Assembly: GCF_036492835.1 (NCBI RefSeq) | Contig: NZ_AP025314.1 | Span: 4,382,010-4,446,009 of the forward strand | From: Fulvitalea axinellae | GTDB lineage: Bacteria; Bacteroidota; Bacteroidia; Cytophagales; Cyclobacteriaceae | Direction: 5' to 3' | Length of the DNA stretch: 64,000 nt | Shown here: positions 26,981-36,222 of the stretch, piece after piece | How the letters are laid out: every line of letters begins with the position of its first letter | How positions within the stretch are numbered: the stretch's first letter is position 1 | Translations under genes and position numbers: made by a program | The notes under the pieces: model-generated | Database searches by the model: none | What the model was told of the DNA's origin: nothing | What the model saw: only the letters and a program-made list of their open reading frames with translations

Positions 26981-28342
26981 TTAATCCTTGAGAATATCGC
27001 AGTCCCTATAATCCGGATTCACTTCGATAAACACGTCTTCTTTTGCCTTTAGGAACCACTGATGCATGGCGTCGTTGATTTTCGAATTCAACGTCACTTC
27101 GCTCAGTTTCTGGTAATCGTCCTGCATATTGGCTACGTGGGGATCAACCCTTCTCTTGAAATAAAGCAATCTTACGGCATCTGTTCCATCAGCCATTTTG
27201 AAGCGGAGTGGCTTAGTCACAGAACCTACTTTCATGGTATCCAGCGTAAAAAAGATTTCAGGGTCAACTTGCTCAACGGAGATCAAAGTTCCGTCGGTAC
27301 CATTGGTCATATAACCACCGCTACCGGCCGTACGCTTGTCTTCGGAAACGTCTTTGGCCACATTCTCAAATTTCATTGAGTCGGCTACAATAAGCGTTCT
27401 AAGGCTGTCAAGTTCCTTCTCGGCGGCCTCAAAATCCGACTCTACGAATTTAGGCTTCACCAAAATATGACGGGCGTGGAATTCGTTGCCGCGACGTTCC
27501 AAAAGCTGGATCAGGTGAAATCCGAAGTCAGATTCTACCGGATCCGAAATTTCGTTTTCTTTCATCGTCATGGCTACCGCCTCAAATTCAGGCACGAAAA
27601 CGCCACGCTTTACCCAACCCAAATCACCGCCGTTGGCGGCAGAACCCGGGTCGATTGAGTGCAGACGGGCCAAATCCTCAAACTTGGCTTCGCCAGACTG
27701 AATTCTTTTGCGGAGATCGAAAAGGAGTTGCTCCACACGGTCTTTTTCCGTTTCGTTCAGGATCGGCTTTTTCACGATCTGAGCCACTTCCACCTCAGTG
27801 GAATACATCGGAAGGCTGTCGCGAGGGATTTTGTCGTAGAATACCTGGATCTCCGCAGGAGTCACCTTAATGGCTCCCACGATTTCCTTCTGCATCTTCT
27901 GCTTCACTTTGTCCTCATAAATAGGATCGTAAAGCTCCTCGCGGAAATCGTCAAGCGTTTTTCCGTAGTATTGCTCAATAGCCTCTTCGGAACCGATCTG
28001 CTGAACCATCATCTGCAAACGGTTGTCCAAGTCAAGGTTTACCTCCTCTTCCGATACCAGAATGGAGTCAATCTCGGCTTTGGAAACCATCACCTTGTCG
28101 ATGATAAGCTTTTCCAGAATATTGCATTTGGTGAGATTACCGTAACCCGACGACTGTTGCAAGTAGTTCAGGTAAGCACGCTCCAGATCAGACTGAAGAA
28201 TGATCCGGCTGTCCACTTTCGCCACGATCCTGTCGGCAACAACATCACTGCTCAATTGTGCCTTGGCAGTCCCGAAAAGCCCCGTTCCCACCATCAAAAG
28301 GGCAAAAACCGCCTTACTCAATATCGAAAATCTCAAACTCAT
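26981..28342 (-). CDS. surA: SurA-like periplasmic peptidylprolyl isomerase
   Basis: A 453-residue exported protein. Signal peptide to ~28 (AKAQ), a SurA N-terminal chaperone domain (DRIVAKVDSRIILQSDLERAYL), then two parvulin-like domains: ~183-285 (GSAANGGDLGWVKRGVFVPEF, FGFHLIQLLER) and ~288-405 (ARHILVKP, GSGGYM). SurA assists outer-membrane protein folding. Last of three chaperone genes; its start overlaps the upstream gene by 29 bp. Confidence 0.85.
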   Translation of the reverse strand: MSLRFSILSKAVFALLMVGTGLFGTAKAQLSSDVVADRIVAKVDSRIILQSDLERAYLNYLQQSSGYGNLTKCNILEKLIIDKVMVSKAEIDSILVSEEEVNLDLDNRLQMMVQQIGSEEAIEQYYGKTLDDFREELYDPIYEDKVKQKMQKEIVGAIKVTPAEIQVFYDKIPRDSLPMYSTEVEVAQIVKKPILNETEKDRVEQLLFDLRKRIQSGEAKFEDLARLHSIDPGSAANGGDLGWVKRGVFVPEFEAVAMTMKENEISDPVESDFGFHLIQLLERRGNEFHARHILVKPKFVESDFEAAEKELDSLRTLIVADSMKFENVAKDVSEDKRTAGSGGYMTNGTDGTLISVEQVDPEIFFTLDTMKVGSVTKPLRFKMADGTDAVRLLYFKRRVDPHVANMQDDYQKLSEVTLNSKINDAMHQWFLKAKEDVFIEVNPDYRDCDILKD

Positions 28343-29201
28343 TATTCTTCTCCGCTCGTTTATAAATCTGTTCTTCTAACGCTGAAATAAGCGCGATCTT
28401 ACGTTTATTCAAAATTATCTTCCTGATCTGGTCGCGAACCCTGTCTATAGGCGCGATGTCATCGGACATGCGGAACTCCATTATCCGCAGGAAAAACTTA
28501 CCGTTCTCCTCAGTCGCTTCCACCACCTTGTTCTTTTTCAGGAGAGCTTCCTTGTCCGGAACGCTAGCCAAAGGCGTATGGCGCAACGCCTCCTCCAAAT
28601 TGATCCAAAGCGAGTCTTGAAGGCTGTAATTGGAAGCGTGCGAAAAGCAATATTCTTTCAGTTCGTCCACCTCATCGGGTTTGTTGGAGCGAAAGATTTT
28701 CTTAAACCTTTTCTGCTTTGGGGCATTGTCGGGCAAATGGACCAAATATCCCCTTATTATATTTTGCTTGAGCAGAAAATTATCCTGATGCTCTTTGTAA
28801 TACTGCTCTACTTCCTGTTCCGAGACGTTGGTATCGAGGTTTCGGTTGATATAGTTTTTCTCAAACTCATACACCATCAGGGCGTAACGATACTCTTGGA
28901 TCTTGCGTTTGATTTCCGCCTGATCAAAGCTCATCTTCGATTCGGCTTCGGAAATCATAAGCTCTTTCCGCACCCAATTACGGATATACCTGCTCACTCT
29001 CTCGGCGCTGTCGGCCTTGTCCGTAGCCTGTTGCCCAATGTTTGCCACGTCGGGCAAGATCAGAGTACGGTCCTTTACCCGGGCCAAGACGGCCGGTTTA
29101 GTCCCCTGTTTGCCCGCACCCTCGCCTTCATCGGAGCCTGGCGCTCCGCACGAAAACATCAAGAAAAACAGACAGGTAATATATAAAATATTGTTATTCA
29201 A
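28314..29201 (-). CDS. Lipoprotein related to SurA/PpiC N-terminal chaperone domain
   Basis: A 295-residue protein with signal sequence ending FLMFSCG (Cys likely lipidated). It has the helical SurA_N-type pattern (ISEAESKMSFDQAEIKRKIQEYRYALMVYEFEKNYI, VSEQEVEQYYKEHQDNFLL) but no recognisable parvulin active-site strand set, so it is probably a chaperone without isomerase activity. It lies between two parvulin genes with overlaps of 8 and 29 bp, so all three should be made together. Confidence 0.7.
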   Translation of the reverse strand: MNNNILYITCLFFLMFSCGAPGSDEGEGAGKQGTKPAVLARVKDRTLILPDVANIGQQATDKADSAERVSRYIRNWVRKELMISEAESKMSFDQAEIKRKIQEYRYALMVYEFEKNYINRNLDTNVSEQEVEQYYKEHQDNFLLKQNIIRGYLVHLPDNAPKQKRFKKIFRSNKPDEVDELKEYCFSHASNYSLQDSLWINLEEALRHTPLASVPDKEALLKKNKVVEATEENGKFFLRIMEFRMSDDIAPIDRVRDQIRKIILNKRKIALISALEEQIYKRAEKNNEFEIFDIE

Positions 29202-31173
29202 AACGCTTATAGATTTGTCTTAAAACCTTACGGTTAACGGTCACTTGCCGTTTTGCCCTAAGGCTTTCTACCCACTTTCGCTCCAGCTCGTCCTGGTAAT
29301 CCGCGATTACTTCCCCACGCACCTTCTCCAAGGGTTTTCTTTCGTCGGGCAACAGTTTGTCAACCCATACATAATAATGTTTTCCCTCGTTTTCGAACCG
29401 GTGGGCACCTTCCCTAAAAGTCACTTTGCCGCAAAAAACCGGATCCGTAAGGCGATAAGTCCCCGAGACAGGCGACAAATTTACGTCCGATTCGGCATTA
29501 ACAAACTCTTCTAGCGATTTTTTTGGTGTTTTATTAAGTAACGTTTTATCGTTCCAAATATTGTCCAGACGCTCCTTGAGTTCACCGCTTTTCACACCTA
29601 CGATCATAGCCTCCACTTTCTTTGGGCTACGGTAGCTCTTAGGCTGGTTGTCATAATATTTTCTCAGCTCCGAAGTATCAGCCGAGGCTTTGCTCCAAAC
29701 TGAGTCTTCCATTATGCGGAACAGCAACAAACCTTCGAAATATTCCTGCGAAAGCCAACGGAATTCCGGGTTCTTGTCGCCCAGATGTTCCTCCTCATAG
29801 GCCACCAGAGACGTTTTTACGTATTCGTCATAGTCTCTTTTCCCAAACGTGGCCGGCCCGGCTTTGGGCTGGCGATCTTCAAGATAATCGATATAATCAG
29901 CCACTCGGAAATCCTGATTCCCTACCGTAAACAAAACTCTGGAAGTATCGGCTTCGCTGCGGAGCTTTTCCCAAGCGCTGGACTGTCCCAAGGAAAGCTC
30001 GGGAGTATTCCCTCCATCGTCAAGTTTTTCCACAAAACCGTTCTCCCTTTTCAGCCTTTCGACCAAAGCCTCGGCAAGTTCTCCGGACTTCATGGAATGC
30101 CGTACACGCGAACGGATCATGTCTTCCAATTTCTCGAAAGCCGGAAGTTCTTTTTTCTCCAAAAAACGGATCACATGCCAGCCAAACGGCGTACGTACCG
30201 GCTCGGAGATTGAATTTTCGGCACTTAGGCCAAAAGCCGCATTTTCAAATGCGGGATACATCCGCCCGGGACCAAATGGCGGAAGCTCTCCACCTTTGGC
30301 TTTGCTATTAATATCTTCGGAAAACAAAGAGCATAGCTCTTTCCAGCTCGACTCTCCTTTACGGGCCGCATCGCTAATTTCCATAGCCTTTTGCTCAGCG
30401 CTGGCCACATCCGCCTCAGAGGCGTTACGGTCCAAACGCAACATGATATGCGCCACACGGATTTCGCCACGGGCGGGAATCTTGTCATGCACTTTCAGGA
30501 TATGGTACCCGAAACGTGTCCGGAACGGTCCCGCCACTTTACCGACAGCCGTAGCGTAAGCGGCATCTTCGAAAGGCTGAACCATCCGCATCGCCGAGAA
30601 ATAGCCCAAATCTCCGCCGTTCTGTTTGGCCGACGGGTCTTCGGAGTATTCGGAAGCGAGTTTCCCAAAATCCGCTCCCGATTCGGCCCTGACCAAGATA
30701 CCTTTAATCTTTTCGTAAGCTTTCAGTGAATCTTCAGGCGACGCGTTTTCCGCTACCCTGATCAAGATATGGGAAGCGTTCACTTCCTGCTTCAGCCTGT
30801 CGTATGTGCGCCTTACCAGCTCGTCCGTCACTTTGGCTCCGGAGAGGTAAGGTTCGGCCAGTTGTTTCCTATAATCGGCGTATTCTTTCGTAAACTCGGG
30901 ATTCTCATCGTAATCCAGCCTTTTGGCTTCGGCCACTTTGAGTTTAAAGTTCACGTACAACTTGACGTAATCGTCTACAGCCTCACGGCCAAGAAGGCTG
31001 TCTTTGCGGAGGTTCCTGTTCTTTTGAAAAGCGTAAACAAATTCTTCCACCGAAACGGGTTGCCCGTCCACAACAAGCAAGGTTTGTCCGTCAGGACTTA
31101 CAGAGCTTGTGTTCTTAAAAGTTTGGCAAGAGACCAAGAAGGCCAAAAACGGCAAAACCAGAAGCTTTCGCAT
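29194..31173 (-). CDS. PpiD/SurA-like peptidylprolyl isomerase lipoprotein, two parvulin domains
   Basis: A 659-residue protein. Lipobox LVSC places the lipid-modified Cys at 16. After an N-terminal helical region come parvulin domain 1 (~131-228: NASHILIRV, QNGGDLGYFSAMRMVQPFE, FGYHILKVH) and domain 2 (~233-335: VAHIMLRL, AKGGELPPFGPGRMYPAFE, FGWHVIRFLE). The ~320-residue remainder is helical and not recognised. First gene of the chaperone operon; likely helps fold outer-membrane or secreted proteins. Confidence 0.85.
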   Translation of the reverse strand: MRKLLVLPFLAFLVSCQTFKNTSSVSPDGQTLLVVDGQPVSVEEFVYAFQKNRNLRKDSLLGREAVDDYVKLYVNFKLKVAEAKRLDYDENPEFTKEYADYRKQLAEPYLSGAKVTDELVRRTYDRLKQEVNASHILIRVAENASPEDSLKAYEKIKGILVRAESGADFGKLASEYSEDPSAKQNGGDLGYFSAMRMVQPFEDAAYATAVGKVAGPFRTRFGYHILKVHDKIPARGEIRVAHIMLRLDRNASEADVASAEQKAMEISDAARKGESSWKELCSLFSEDINSKAKGGELPPFGPGRMYPAFENAAFGLSAENSISEPVRTPFGWHVIRFLEKKELPAFEKLEDMIRSRVRHSMKSGELAEALVERLKRENGFVEKLDDGGNTPELSLGQSSAWEKLRSEADTSRVLFTVGNQDFRVADYIDYLEDRQPKAGPATFGKRDYDEYVKTSLVAYEEEHLGDKNPEFRWLSQEYFEGLLLFRIMEDSVWSKASADTSELRKYYDNQPKSYRSPKKVEAMIVGVKSGELKERLDNIWNDKTLLNKTPKKSLEEFVNAESDVNLSPVSGTYRLTDPVFCGKVTFREGAHRFENEGKHYYVWVDKLLPDERKPLEKVRGEVIADYQDELERKWVESLRAKRQVTVNRKVLRQIYKRFE

Positions 31174-31207
31174 ACTTATGAATTTTTTCCTTAGAGCTAG
31201 CTACGCA

Positions 31208-31234
31208 ATAAAAAAGCCCTCGTAAAAGAGGGAT
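31208..31234 (-). terminator. Terminator of the partner-switching operon
   Basis: On the minus strand CCCTC and GAGGG pair, followed by CTTTTTT. It lies ~70 bp after the HATPase gene stop. Confidence 0.65.
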
Positions 31235-31300
31235 ATCACACAATGATAAGGATTTAATTCCTTTCTGGCAACGTCGGAAGAGCGCAAGGAGAACTCACGC

Positions 31301-31723
31301 TTATTGGGTAAGCTCGCACTTTTTGAACAGTCGGTAGGTGTGTTTTTTCGGCGTGTATTCATATTCCACGCCATCCATTATTTTTTTCACCAAACGCAGA
31401 CCCAAACCGCCTTTCCGTTTGGTTTTGATGATTTCCTCAAGCGTCGGGGCCTCATAGCGGGCTATGTCGAAACCGTCACCATAATCCAAAATCTCGAAAA
31501 CCAAAGCGCCCGGAGTCGGGTCCTTGATCGTTAGCTCAAGGTAGTGCCGATCATCGCACCTGTGGGAATGCACGATAACGTTGGTGCACACCTCGTCCAC
31601 GGCCAGAATCAACTCGTTCTTCTGCCGCTCGGAAACGTGCATCTTGTCGAGCACCTTCTTCACGAAGGTGCGCAACTCGCAGAGCTTTTCCTTAGCACAA
31701 TATATCCTACACTTATATTCCAT
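31301..31723 (-). CDS. RsbW/SpoIIAB-like anti-sigma-type ATP-binding protein
   Basis: A 140-residue GHKL ATPase. ELILAVDEVCTNVIVHSH is the N-box with the Mg-binding Asn; DYGDGFD is the G1 box; KRKGGLGLRLVKKIMDGVEY is G2. Such kinases bind and phosphorylate a STAS antagonist and sequester a target, usually a sigma factor. ATG at 31723 overlaps the STAS stop by 11 bp; an in-frame ATG eight codons upstream is less likely. No sigma gene is adjacent. Confidence 0.85.
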   Translation of the reverse strand: MEYKCRIYCAKEKLCELRTFVKKVLDKMHVSERQKNELILAVDEVCTNVIVHSHRCDDRHYLELTIKDPTPGALVFEILDYGDGFDIARYEAPTLEEIIKTKRKGGLGLRLVKKIMDGVEYEYTPKKHTYRLFKKCELTQ

Positions 31724-32057
31724 CGAGTTTTTGCTTGGCTTCCTCAACGCTCGGGCAAATGGTCATCAGGCTGTCAAGGCCCAAAATTCCGAACACGTTT
31801 TTAACATTCTCCGACACGCCGAAGATGACGAACTCCACGGACTCATTCTTAAAGTCCTCGATATAAGACATGAAAACGCCCAATCCCGCCGAAGATATGT
31901 ATTCGAGACCGGAAAGGTCGGCCATGATTTTCTTGTGGTTGTTGTCAAGGGCCTGTTGGATCGCCTTGTCTAGGTAAATTGATGAGGAAGCGTCCACTTC
32001 CCCGAAGATTTTCAGAGTCAGTACGTCACCGTCAAGTTGTTCGGTAATATCAACCAT
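31713..32057 (-). CDS. STAS-domain anti-anti-sigma factor
   Basis: A 114-residue single STAS domain (SpoIIAA/RsbV type). EVDASSSIYLDKAIQQAL is the N-terminal half, and LEYISSAGLGVF holds the Ser that the partner kinase phosphorylates. It would bind the ATPase encoded next when unphosphorylated, freeing its target. It lies between the phosphatase and kinase genes with 8-bp spacing upstream and an 11-bp overlap downstream. Confidence 0.9.
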   Translation of the reverse strand: MVDITEQLDGDVLTLKIFGEVDASSSIYLDKAIQQALDNNHKKIMADLSGLEYISSAGLGVFMSYIEDFKNESVEFVIFGVSENVKNVFGILGLDSLMTICPSVEEAKQKLDGI

Positions 32058-32065
32058 AATGCTTC

Positions 32066-34186
32066 TTACGAGATAAAACGTTGAAAGTTGGCCATACGGG
32101 CCGGTCTGGCGGAATCGTTCTCGACTCCTTTGAATTTTAGCAACACGGTAGTGTAGTCGTCATCCAGGTATCGCTTACCGCAAAAATCGTACACCGCCTC
32201 AATTATCGCCTTCCTGATTTCCTCAGGGGTAGATTTGGCGTTCTGCTCCACGATAGCCCTTAGCTTGTCTTCACCGAATTGTTCCTTGTTGTCGTTCTGC
32301 GCCTCGGTGATTCCGTCAGTAAATAAAAGCAACACATCGTCCGCTTTATAACGGACTTCATTCACTTCTACGAATTTTTCGTAATCATTGTTCCGAACTA
32401 TACCCAACCCCAAGCCTTTGCCTTTAATCAAACTGGATTTTCCGGTTTCGGAATCGTAATACAGCGTAGGGCAATGGCCCGCGCGGGCGAAGGTCAAGGT
32501 TTTCTTTTCGGCGTCAGCTATAAAATAGCTCGCCGTGATGAAAGATTTCCTGTCAAGGCAACGGCTCAGGGCGCGGTTGGCCTGAACTAGGAAGCTTTTT
32601 GGGTCAAGCCCCTGCTGGGCCAAGGTCTGGAACACGCCTTTCATTTCGGCCATATGGTAAGCAGCCGAGATACCCTTTCCGGAAACGTCGGCGATCACCA
32701 AAGCCATCCGCTCCTTGTCAATCGAAAACGCGTCGTAGTAATCGCCCCCGACTTCCGTAGCGGCCTTTGAGAAAGCCGTGATATCGACGTCGTCGTTAGT
32801 GTCAAGACGATCCGGCAACAGGCGTTGCTGTACGCGTTTGGCGATTTTGATTTCCTCTTTGTAACGCTCCGTCTCCAAAGCTTCCTGCAACAGGCGGAAG
32901 TTCTCGACCGAGATACAGGCTTGGTTCGCAAAGGTCCGGACCATTTCGGTCATGTCCTTATTAAAGCCTTCCCTCACGTCTTTAAGCAAATACAGCGTCG
33001 CCACTTTCCTATCCTGAATAAACATCGGAAACACCAATACCGATCGGTAATGGTTATGCGGCAAACTAGCGGTGTAGCGTCCGGGGCGGAAGCGTTTGTT
33101 GGGGTCGGTGTCCAAACTTTTACGAATCCGGGTATCGTCTATCAATTCCCGAATCAGGCGGATTTCTTTTTCGTTGATAAACTGCGACTTTACCCGCTGC
33201 AGTTCTTCGTCCTTATTCAGAATATCAAGCCAAGCGGCATTCGCCAATACGGCGCCAATGGACCCGTCCAAGAGAATATCATAAATCTGGTCTTCGCTGT
33301 TGCCGTTATTTCCCGTATGGCTGAGCCTTTGGAAATTGAAAATCTCAGAGGCCTTTTGTTCGAAAACAGAGGTGGTCGGCAGGTTAAACAATATCACCAA
33401 CAGCGAGAAAACCGAATAGATAAACGTAAACGCGAAAAGGGCCAGAACGGTAACTTGCTCCATCAACTCAGTACGTTGCAACAAGTGGTACTGAGATGAA
33501 AAATCATTGAGCGAATACCAAAAGAAAAGCTGATAGATGATGGAGAGCAGAATCAGCAATATCCCTCTCCACTTTTGTTTAAAGTTAAGGTAAGCAACCC
33601 ACTTGAGGTTTGCGGACAATACCAACGCAAGGATAACCAGAACGATCAACAGGCCGTTGAAAAGCCAATTCCCGCCATGGATTCCCGCCACCAAAAAGCC
33701 TAATCCCAACAGAAGTCCGTATTCGAAAACGTACCAAATCCGGACAAGCATTTTCGTTTTTTGATAAAGGACAAGCTTCTTCCAGACGGTAAACGTACTG
33801 AGTAAAAAGCCCATGATCATTCCCGAATTGATATCGTAAACGATACTTACAAAAAACGGATTTTGGGCCAACCGCTTACTTCCAAGGTCGAACACCACGC
33901 CGCGAATCACCAAACTCACGATAGTGACGACTAAGCCGGTCACAAAAACCCGCCAAAGCAAATCTATAATGTTAACCTGGCTTTTGGAGTTGACCTTATA
34001 GCGGAAAAAGACGTAGGTAAAAACCACGAACGCGAACAGAAAAAAATCGGACAACCCGGAGTGGAAGCCCGTAGGAGCGTTGGTACTGGCTCCCAGTACC
34101 TTCACCAAGTTGCTGAACAGCATGGCCAACCAAGCCAACAAACTCAACAACGCACTTATTCTGGCAATATATTTATCCGGAAGCAT
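32066..34186 (-). CDS. Membrane PP2C-type phosphatase with GAF domain (RsbU/SpoIIE-like)
   Basis: A 706-residue protein. Residues ~1-270 contain about seven hydrophobic helices. A GAF-like domain follows (~300-440, with SVLVFPMFIQDRKVATLYLL), then a coiled linker and a SpoIIE-type phosphatase (~460-690: VGGDYYDAFSID, LVIADVSGKGISAAYHMA, LTFARAGHCPTLYYD, DDVLLLFTDGITEAQN). It would dephosphorylate the STAS protein in response to a membrane or small-molecule signal. First gene of the operon. Confidence 0.9.
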   Translation of the reverse strand: MLPDKYIARISALLSLLAWLAMLFSNLVKVLGASTNAPTGFHSGLSDFFLFAFVVFTYVFFRYKVNSKSQVNIIDLLWRVFVTGLVVTIVSLVIRGVVFDLGSKRLAQNPFFVSIVYDINSGMIMGFLLSTFTVWKKLVLYQKTKMLVRIWYVFEYGLLLGLGFLVAGIHGGNWLFNGLLIVLVILALVLSANLKWVAYLNFKQKWRGILLILLSIIYQLFFWYSLNDFSSQYHLLQRTELMEQVTVLALFAFTFIYSVFSLLVILFNLPTTSVFEQKASEIFNFQRLSHTGNNGNSEDQIYDILLDGSIGAVLANAAWLDILNKDEELQRVKSQFINEKEIRLIRELIDDTRIRKSLDTDPNKRFRPGRYTASLPHNHYRSVLVFPMFIQDRKVATLYLLKDVREGFNKDMTEMVRTFANQACISVENFRLLQEALETERYKEEIKIAKRVQQRLLPDRLDTNDDVDITAFSKAATEVGGDYYDAFSIDKERMALVIADVSGKGISAAYHMAEMKGVFQTLAQQGLDPKSFLVQANRALSRCLDRKSFITASYFIADAEKKTLTFARAGHCPTLYYDSETGKSSLIKGKGLGLGIVRNNDYEKFVEVNEVRYKADDVLLLFTDGITEAQNDNKEQFGEDKLRAIVEQNAKSTPEEIRKAIIEAVYDFCGKRYLDDDYTTVLLKFKGVENDSARPARMANFQRFIS

Positions 34187-34345
34187 GCTTAGTTTCTCTT
34201 CAGGTATCCGGCTTACGCAAGCTGCGGCAAATACCGCAACCGAAGCCTAACGACAGCGCCCGACTTTACGTCAACCGAGACAGCGCTTTACGCAATTTAT
34301 GGATTTTCGGGGAATTAGACATCCGTATAGCCAAAAGCGAGCAAC

Positions 34346-34375
34346 AAAAAAACCGCGGTTTCCCGCGGTTTTTTT
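34346..34375 (-). terminator. guaB terminator
   Basis: Perfect stem AAACCGCGG/CCGCGGTTT with a GAAA loop on the minus strand and a T-run; 30-60 bp after the guaB stop. Confidence 0.9.
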
Positions 34376-34408
34376 CAATATCGTGTTTCCGAAACGTGTT
34401 CCGGATTA

Positions 34409-35878
34409 TTAACGGCTGTAGTTAGGAGCCTCTCTAGTGATAGTCACATCGTGCGGATGACTCTCCACGAAACCGGCTGCCGTGATCTTCACGAACTGGG
34501 CTTTCTGCATCGCGTCGATAGATCCGGCGCCACAATAACCCATACCCGCTTTCAATCCACCGATCATTTGGTAGATGATCTCAGAAGCGTGCCCTTTGTA
34601 AGGTACACGACCCGAGATTCCTTCCGGAACGAGCTTCTTCACTTCGTCCTCAGCATCCTGGAAATAACGGTCTTTCGATCCGTGCTCCATGGCCTCAAGC
34701 GAGCCCATTCCGCGGTACGACTTGAATTTACGTCCTTCGTAAATAATCATTTCGCCCGGAGCCTCGTCCGTACCGGCCAACAGAGAACCGATCATTACAG
34801 TGCCCGCACCAGCGGCGATCGCCTTACAAAGGTCGCCTGAGAAACGGATACCGCCATCGGCGATTACCGGAACGCCTGTTCCCTTGGCAGCTTTGGCGCA
34901 TTCGTAAACGGCCGAAAGCTGAGGAACACCAACACCGGCGATTACGCGAGTAGTACAGATACTACCCGGGCCCACACCCACTTTCACGGCGTCGGCACCG
35001 GCTTCGATCAAAGCCAAAGTAGCGGCCGGAGTAGCCACGTTACCTACGATAAGGTCAGTATCCGGGAATTCCTTTTTGATTCTTGCGCACGACTCGATCA
35101 CAAACTTCGAGTGTCCGTGAGCGGTGTCGATAGAGATTACGTCTACTCCAGCTTTCACCAAAGCAGACACGCGCTCCTTGATGTCCGGAGTAACACCAAC
35201 AGCGGCACCAACACGCAAACGGCCGAATTCGTCCTTACAAGCGTTCGGCTTGCTTTTCTTCTTCAGGATATCCTTGTAAGTGACCAAGCCTTTCAGCTTT
35301 CCGCTCTCGTCAACGATCGGAAGCTTCTCGATCTTATGGCGCTGAAGCATGTCTTCGGCCTCTTCGAGGCTGATACCCGGCGAGGCGAGGATCAGGTCAT
35401 CCTTAGTCATGATATCCACAACCGGAATAGTCATGTCTTTGACAAAACGCAAGTCGCGGTTAGTCACGATCCCTTTCAGGAAACCGTCGGCGTCCACAAC
35501 AGGAATACCGCCGATTTTGTACTCACGCATGATTCCCAAAGCGTCTCCGCTATTAGCGTTCACATCAAGAATCACGGGATCGATGATCATGCCGCTCTGC
35601 GAACGCTTAACGCGACGCACGTGCTTGGCCTGCTTCTCGATGCTCATATTCTTGTGAATAAAACCGATTCCGCCCTCAAGCGCCATCGCAATCGCCATTT
35701 CCGACTCCGTAACGGTGTCCATCGCTGCGGAAACGAGGGGAAGATTTAGCTTGATATTCTTGGTAAGGAAGGTTGAGGTGTCCGTCTCGCGAGGGAGGAG
35801 TTCCGAAAAAGCTGGAACCAACAAGACGTCGTCATAGGTGAGCGCCTCAAAGAGAAATTTCGATTCGTCCAAAGACAT
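34409..35878 (-). CDS. guaB: IMP dehydrogenase
   Basis: A 489-residue enzyme that oxidises IMP to XMP in GMP synthesis. TYDDVLLVPAFS is the N-terminal signature; two CBS repeats follow (IIDPVILDVNANSGDAL; IMTKDDLILASPGISLEEAEDML); VGPGSICTTRVIAGVGVPQ holds the catalytic Cys; ADGGIRFSGDLCKAIAAGA and the YRGMGSLEAM flap complete it. The ATG at 35878 is chosen: upstream in-frame starts fall at or before the -7 promoter element, and this start gives the usual family length. Confidence 0.95.
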   Translation of the reverse strand: MSLDESKFLFEALTYDDVLLVPAFSELLPRETDTSTFLTKNIKLNLPLVSAAMDTVTESEMAIAMALEGGIGFIHKNMSIEKQAKHVRRVKRSQSGMIIDPVILDVNANSGDALGIMREYKIGGIPVVDADGFLKGIVTNRDLRFVKDMTIPVVDIMTKDDLILASPGISLEEAEDMLQRHKIEKLPIVDESGKLKGLVTYKDILKKKSKPNACKDEFGRLRVGAAVGVTPDIKERVSALVKAGVDVISIDTAHGHSKFVIESCARIKKEFPDTDLIVGNVATPAATLALIEAGADAVKVGVGPGSICTTRVIAGVGVPQLSAVYECAKAAKGTGVPVIADGGIRFSGDLCKAIAAGAGTVMIGSLLAGTDEAPGEMIIYEGRKFKSYRGMGSLEAMEHGSKDRYFQDAEDEVKKLVPEGISGRVPYKGHASEIIYQMIGGLKAGMGYCGAGSIDAMQKAQFVKITAAGFVESHPHDVTITREAPNYSR

Positions 35879-35910
35879 AGCAAATAATTTAGGATTCATT
35901 ATTTGCCGGA

Positions 35911-35942
35911 CAAAAATAGGGATATTGGTCGGGATTCGCAAA
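35911..35942 (-). promoter_or_regulatory. guaB promoter
   Basis: Minus strand: TTTG (35942-35939), 20-bp spacer, TAttTTTG (35918-35911). Full consensus; the start codon at 35878 gives a leader of about 25-30 nt. Confidence 0.85.
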
Positions 35943-36159
35943 GCGATTAAAGACACCTAAATGATTGCGTTAGCGGCAAATCAAAAAACGTTAACCAAAT
36001 GAATATTCTGCGGAACAACGCACTAACAAAACAATCGTTTGATGACTATCAAAAAGATCAAGCTTTTCGAATAAAAAAAGTGTTTTGAAAGTTAAGGGAT
36101 ATGATTTATTATTTTTTCACCATCTGGAAAAACAACAACTAAAACATTCTTTATACATG

Positions 36160-36200
36160 TAAAAAAAGAAAGGGCAATCGCTTTGTGCGATCGCCCTTTC
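36160..36200 (-). terminator. rho terminator
   Basis: Arms 36168-36181 and 36187-36200 pair over 14 bp with one wobble in the minus-strand RNA, followed by seven T. Confidence 0.85.
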
Positions 36201-36222
36201 AAAGTCTTGGAATTTATCGCCT

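Larger units (their letters stand above)
35879..36222. other. Intergenic region between rho and guaB
   Basis: Contains the guaB promoter (35911-35942) and the rho terminator (36160-36200). The AT-rich stretch between them shows nothing else. Confidence 0.6.
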
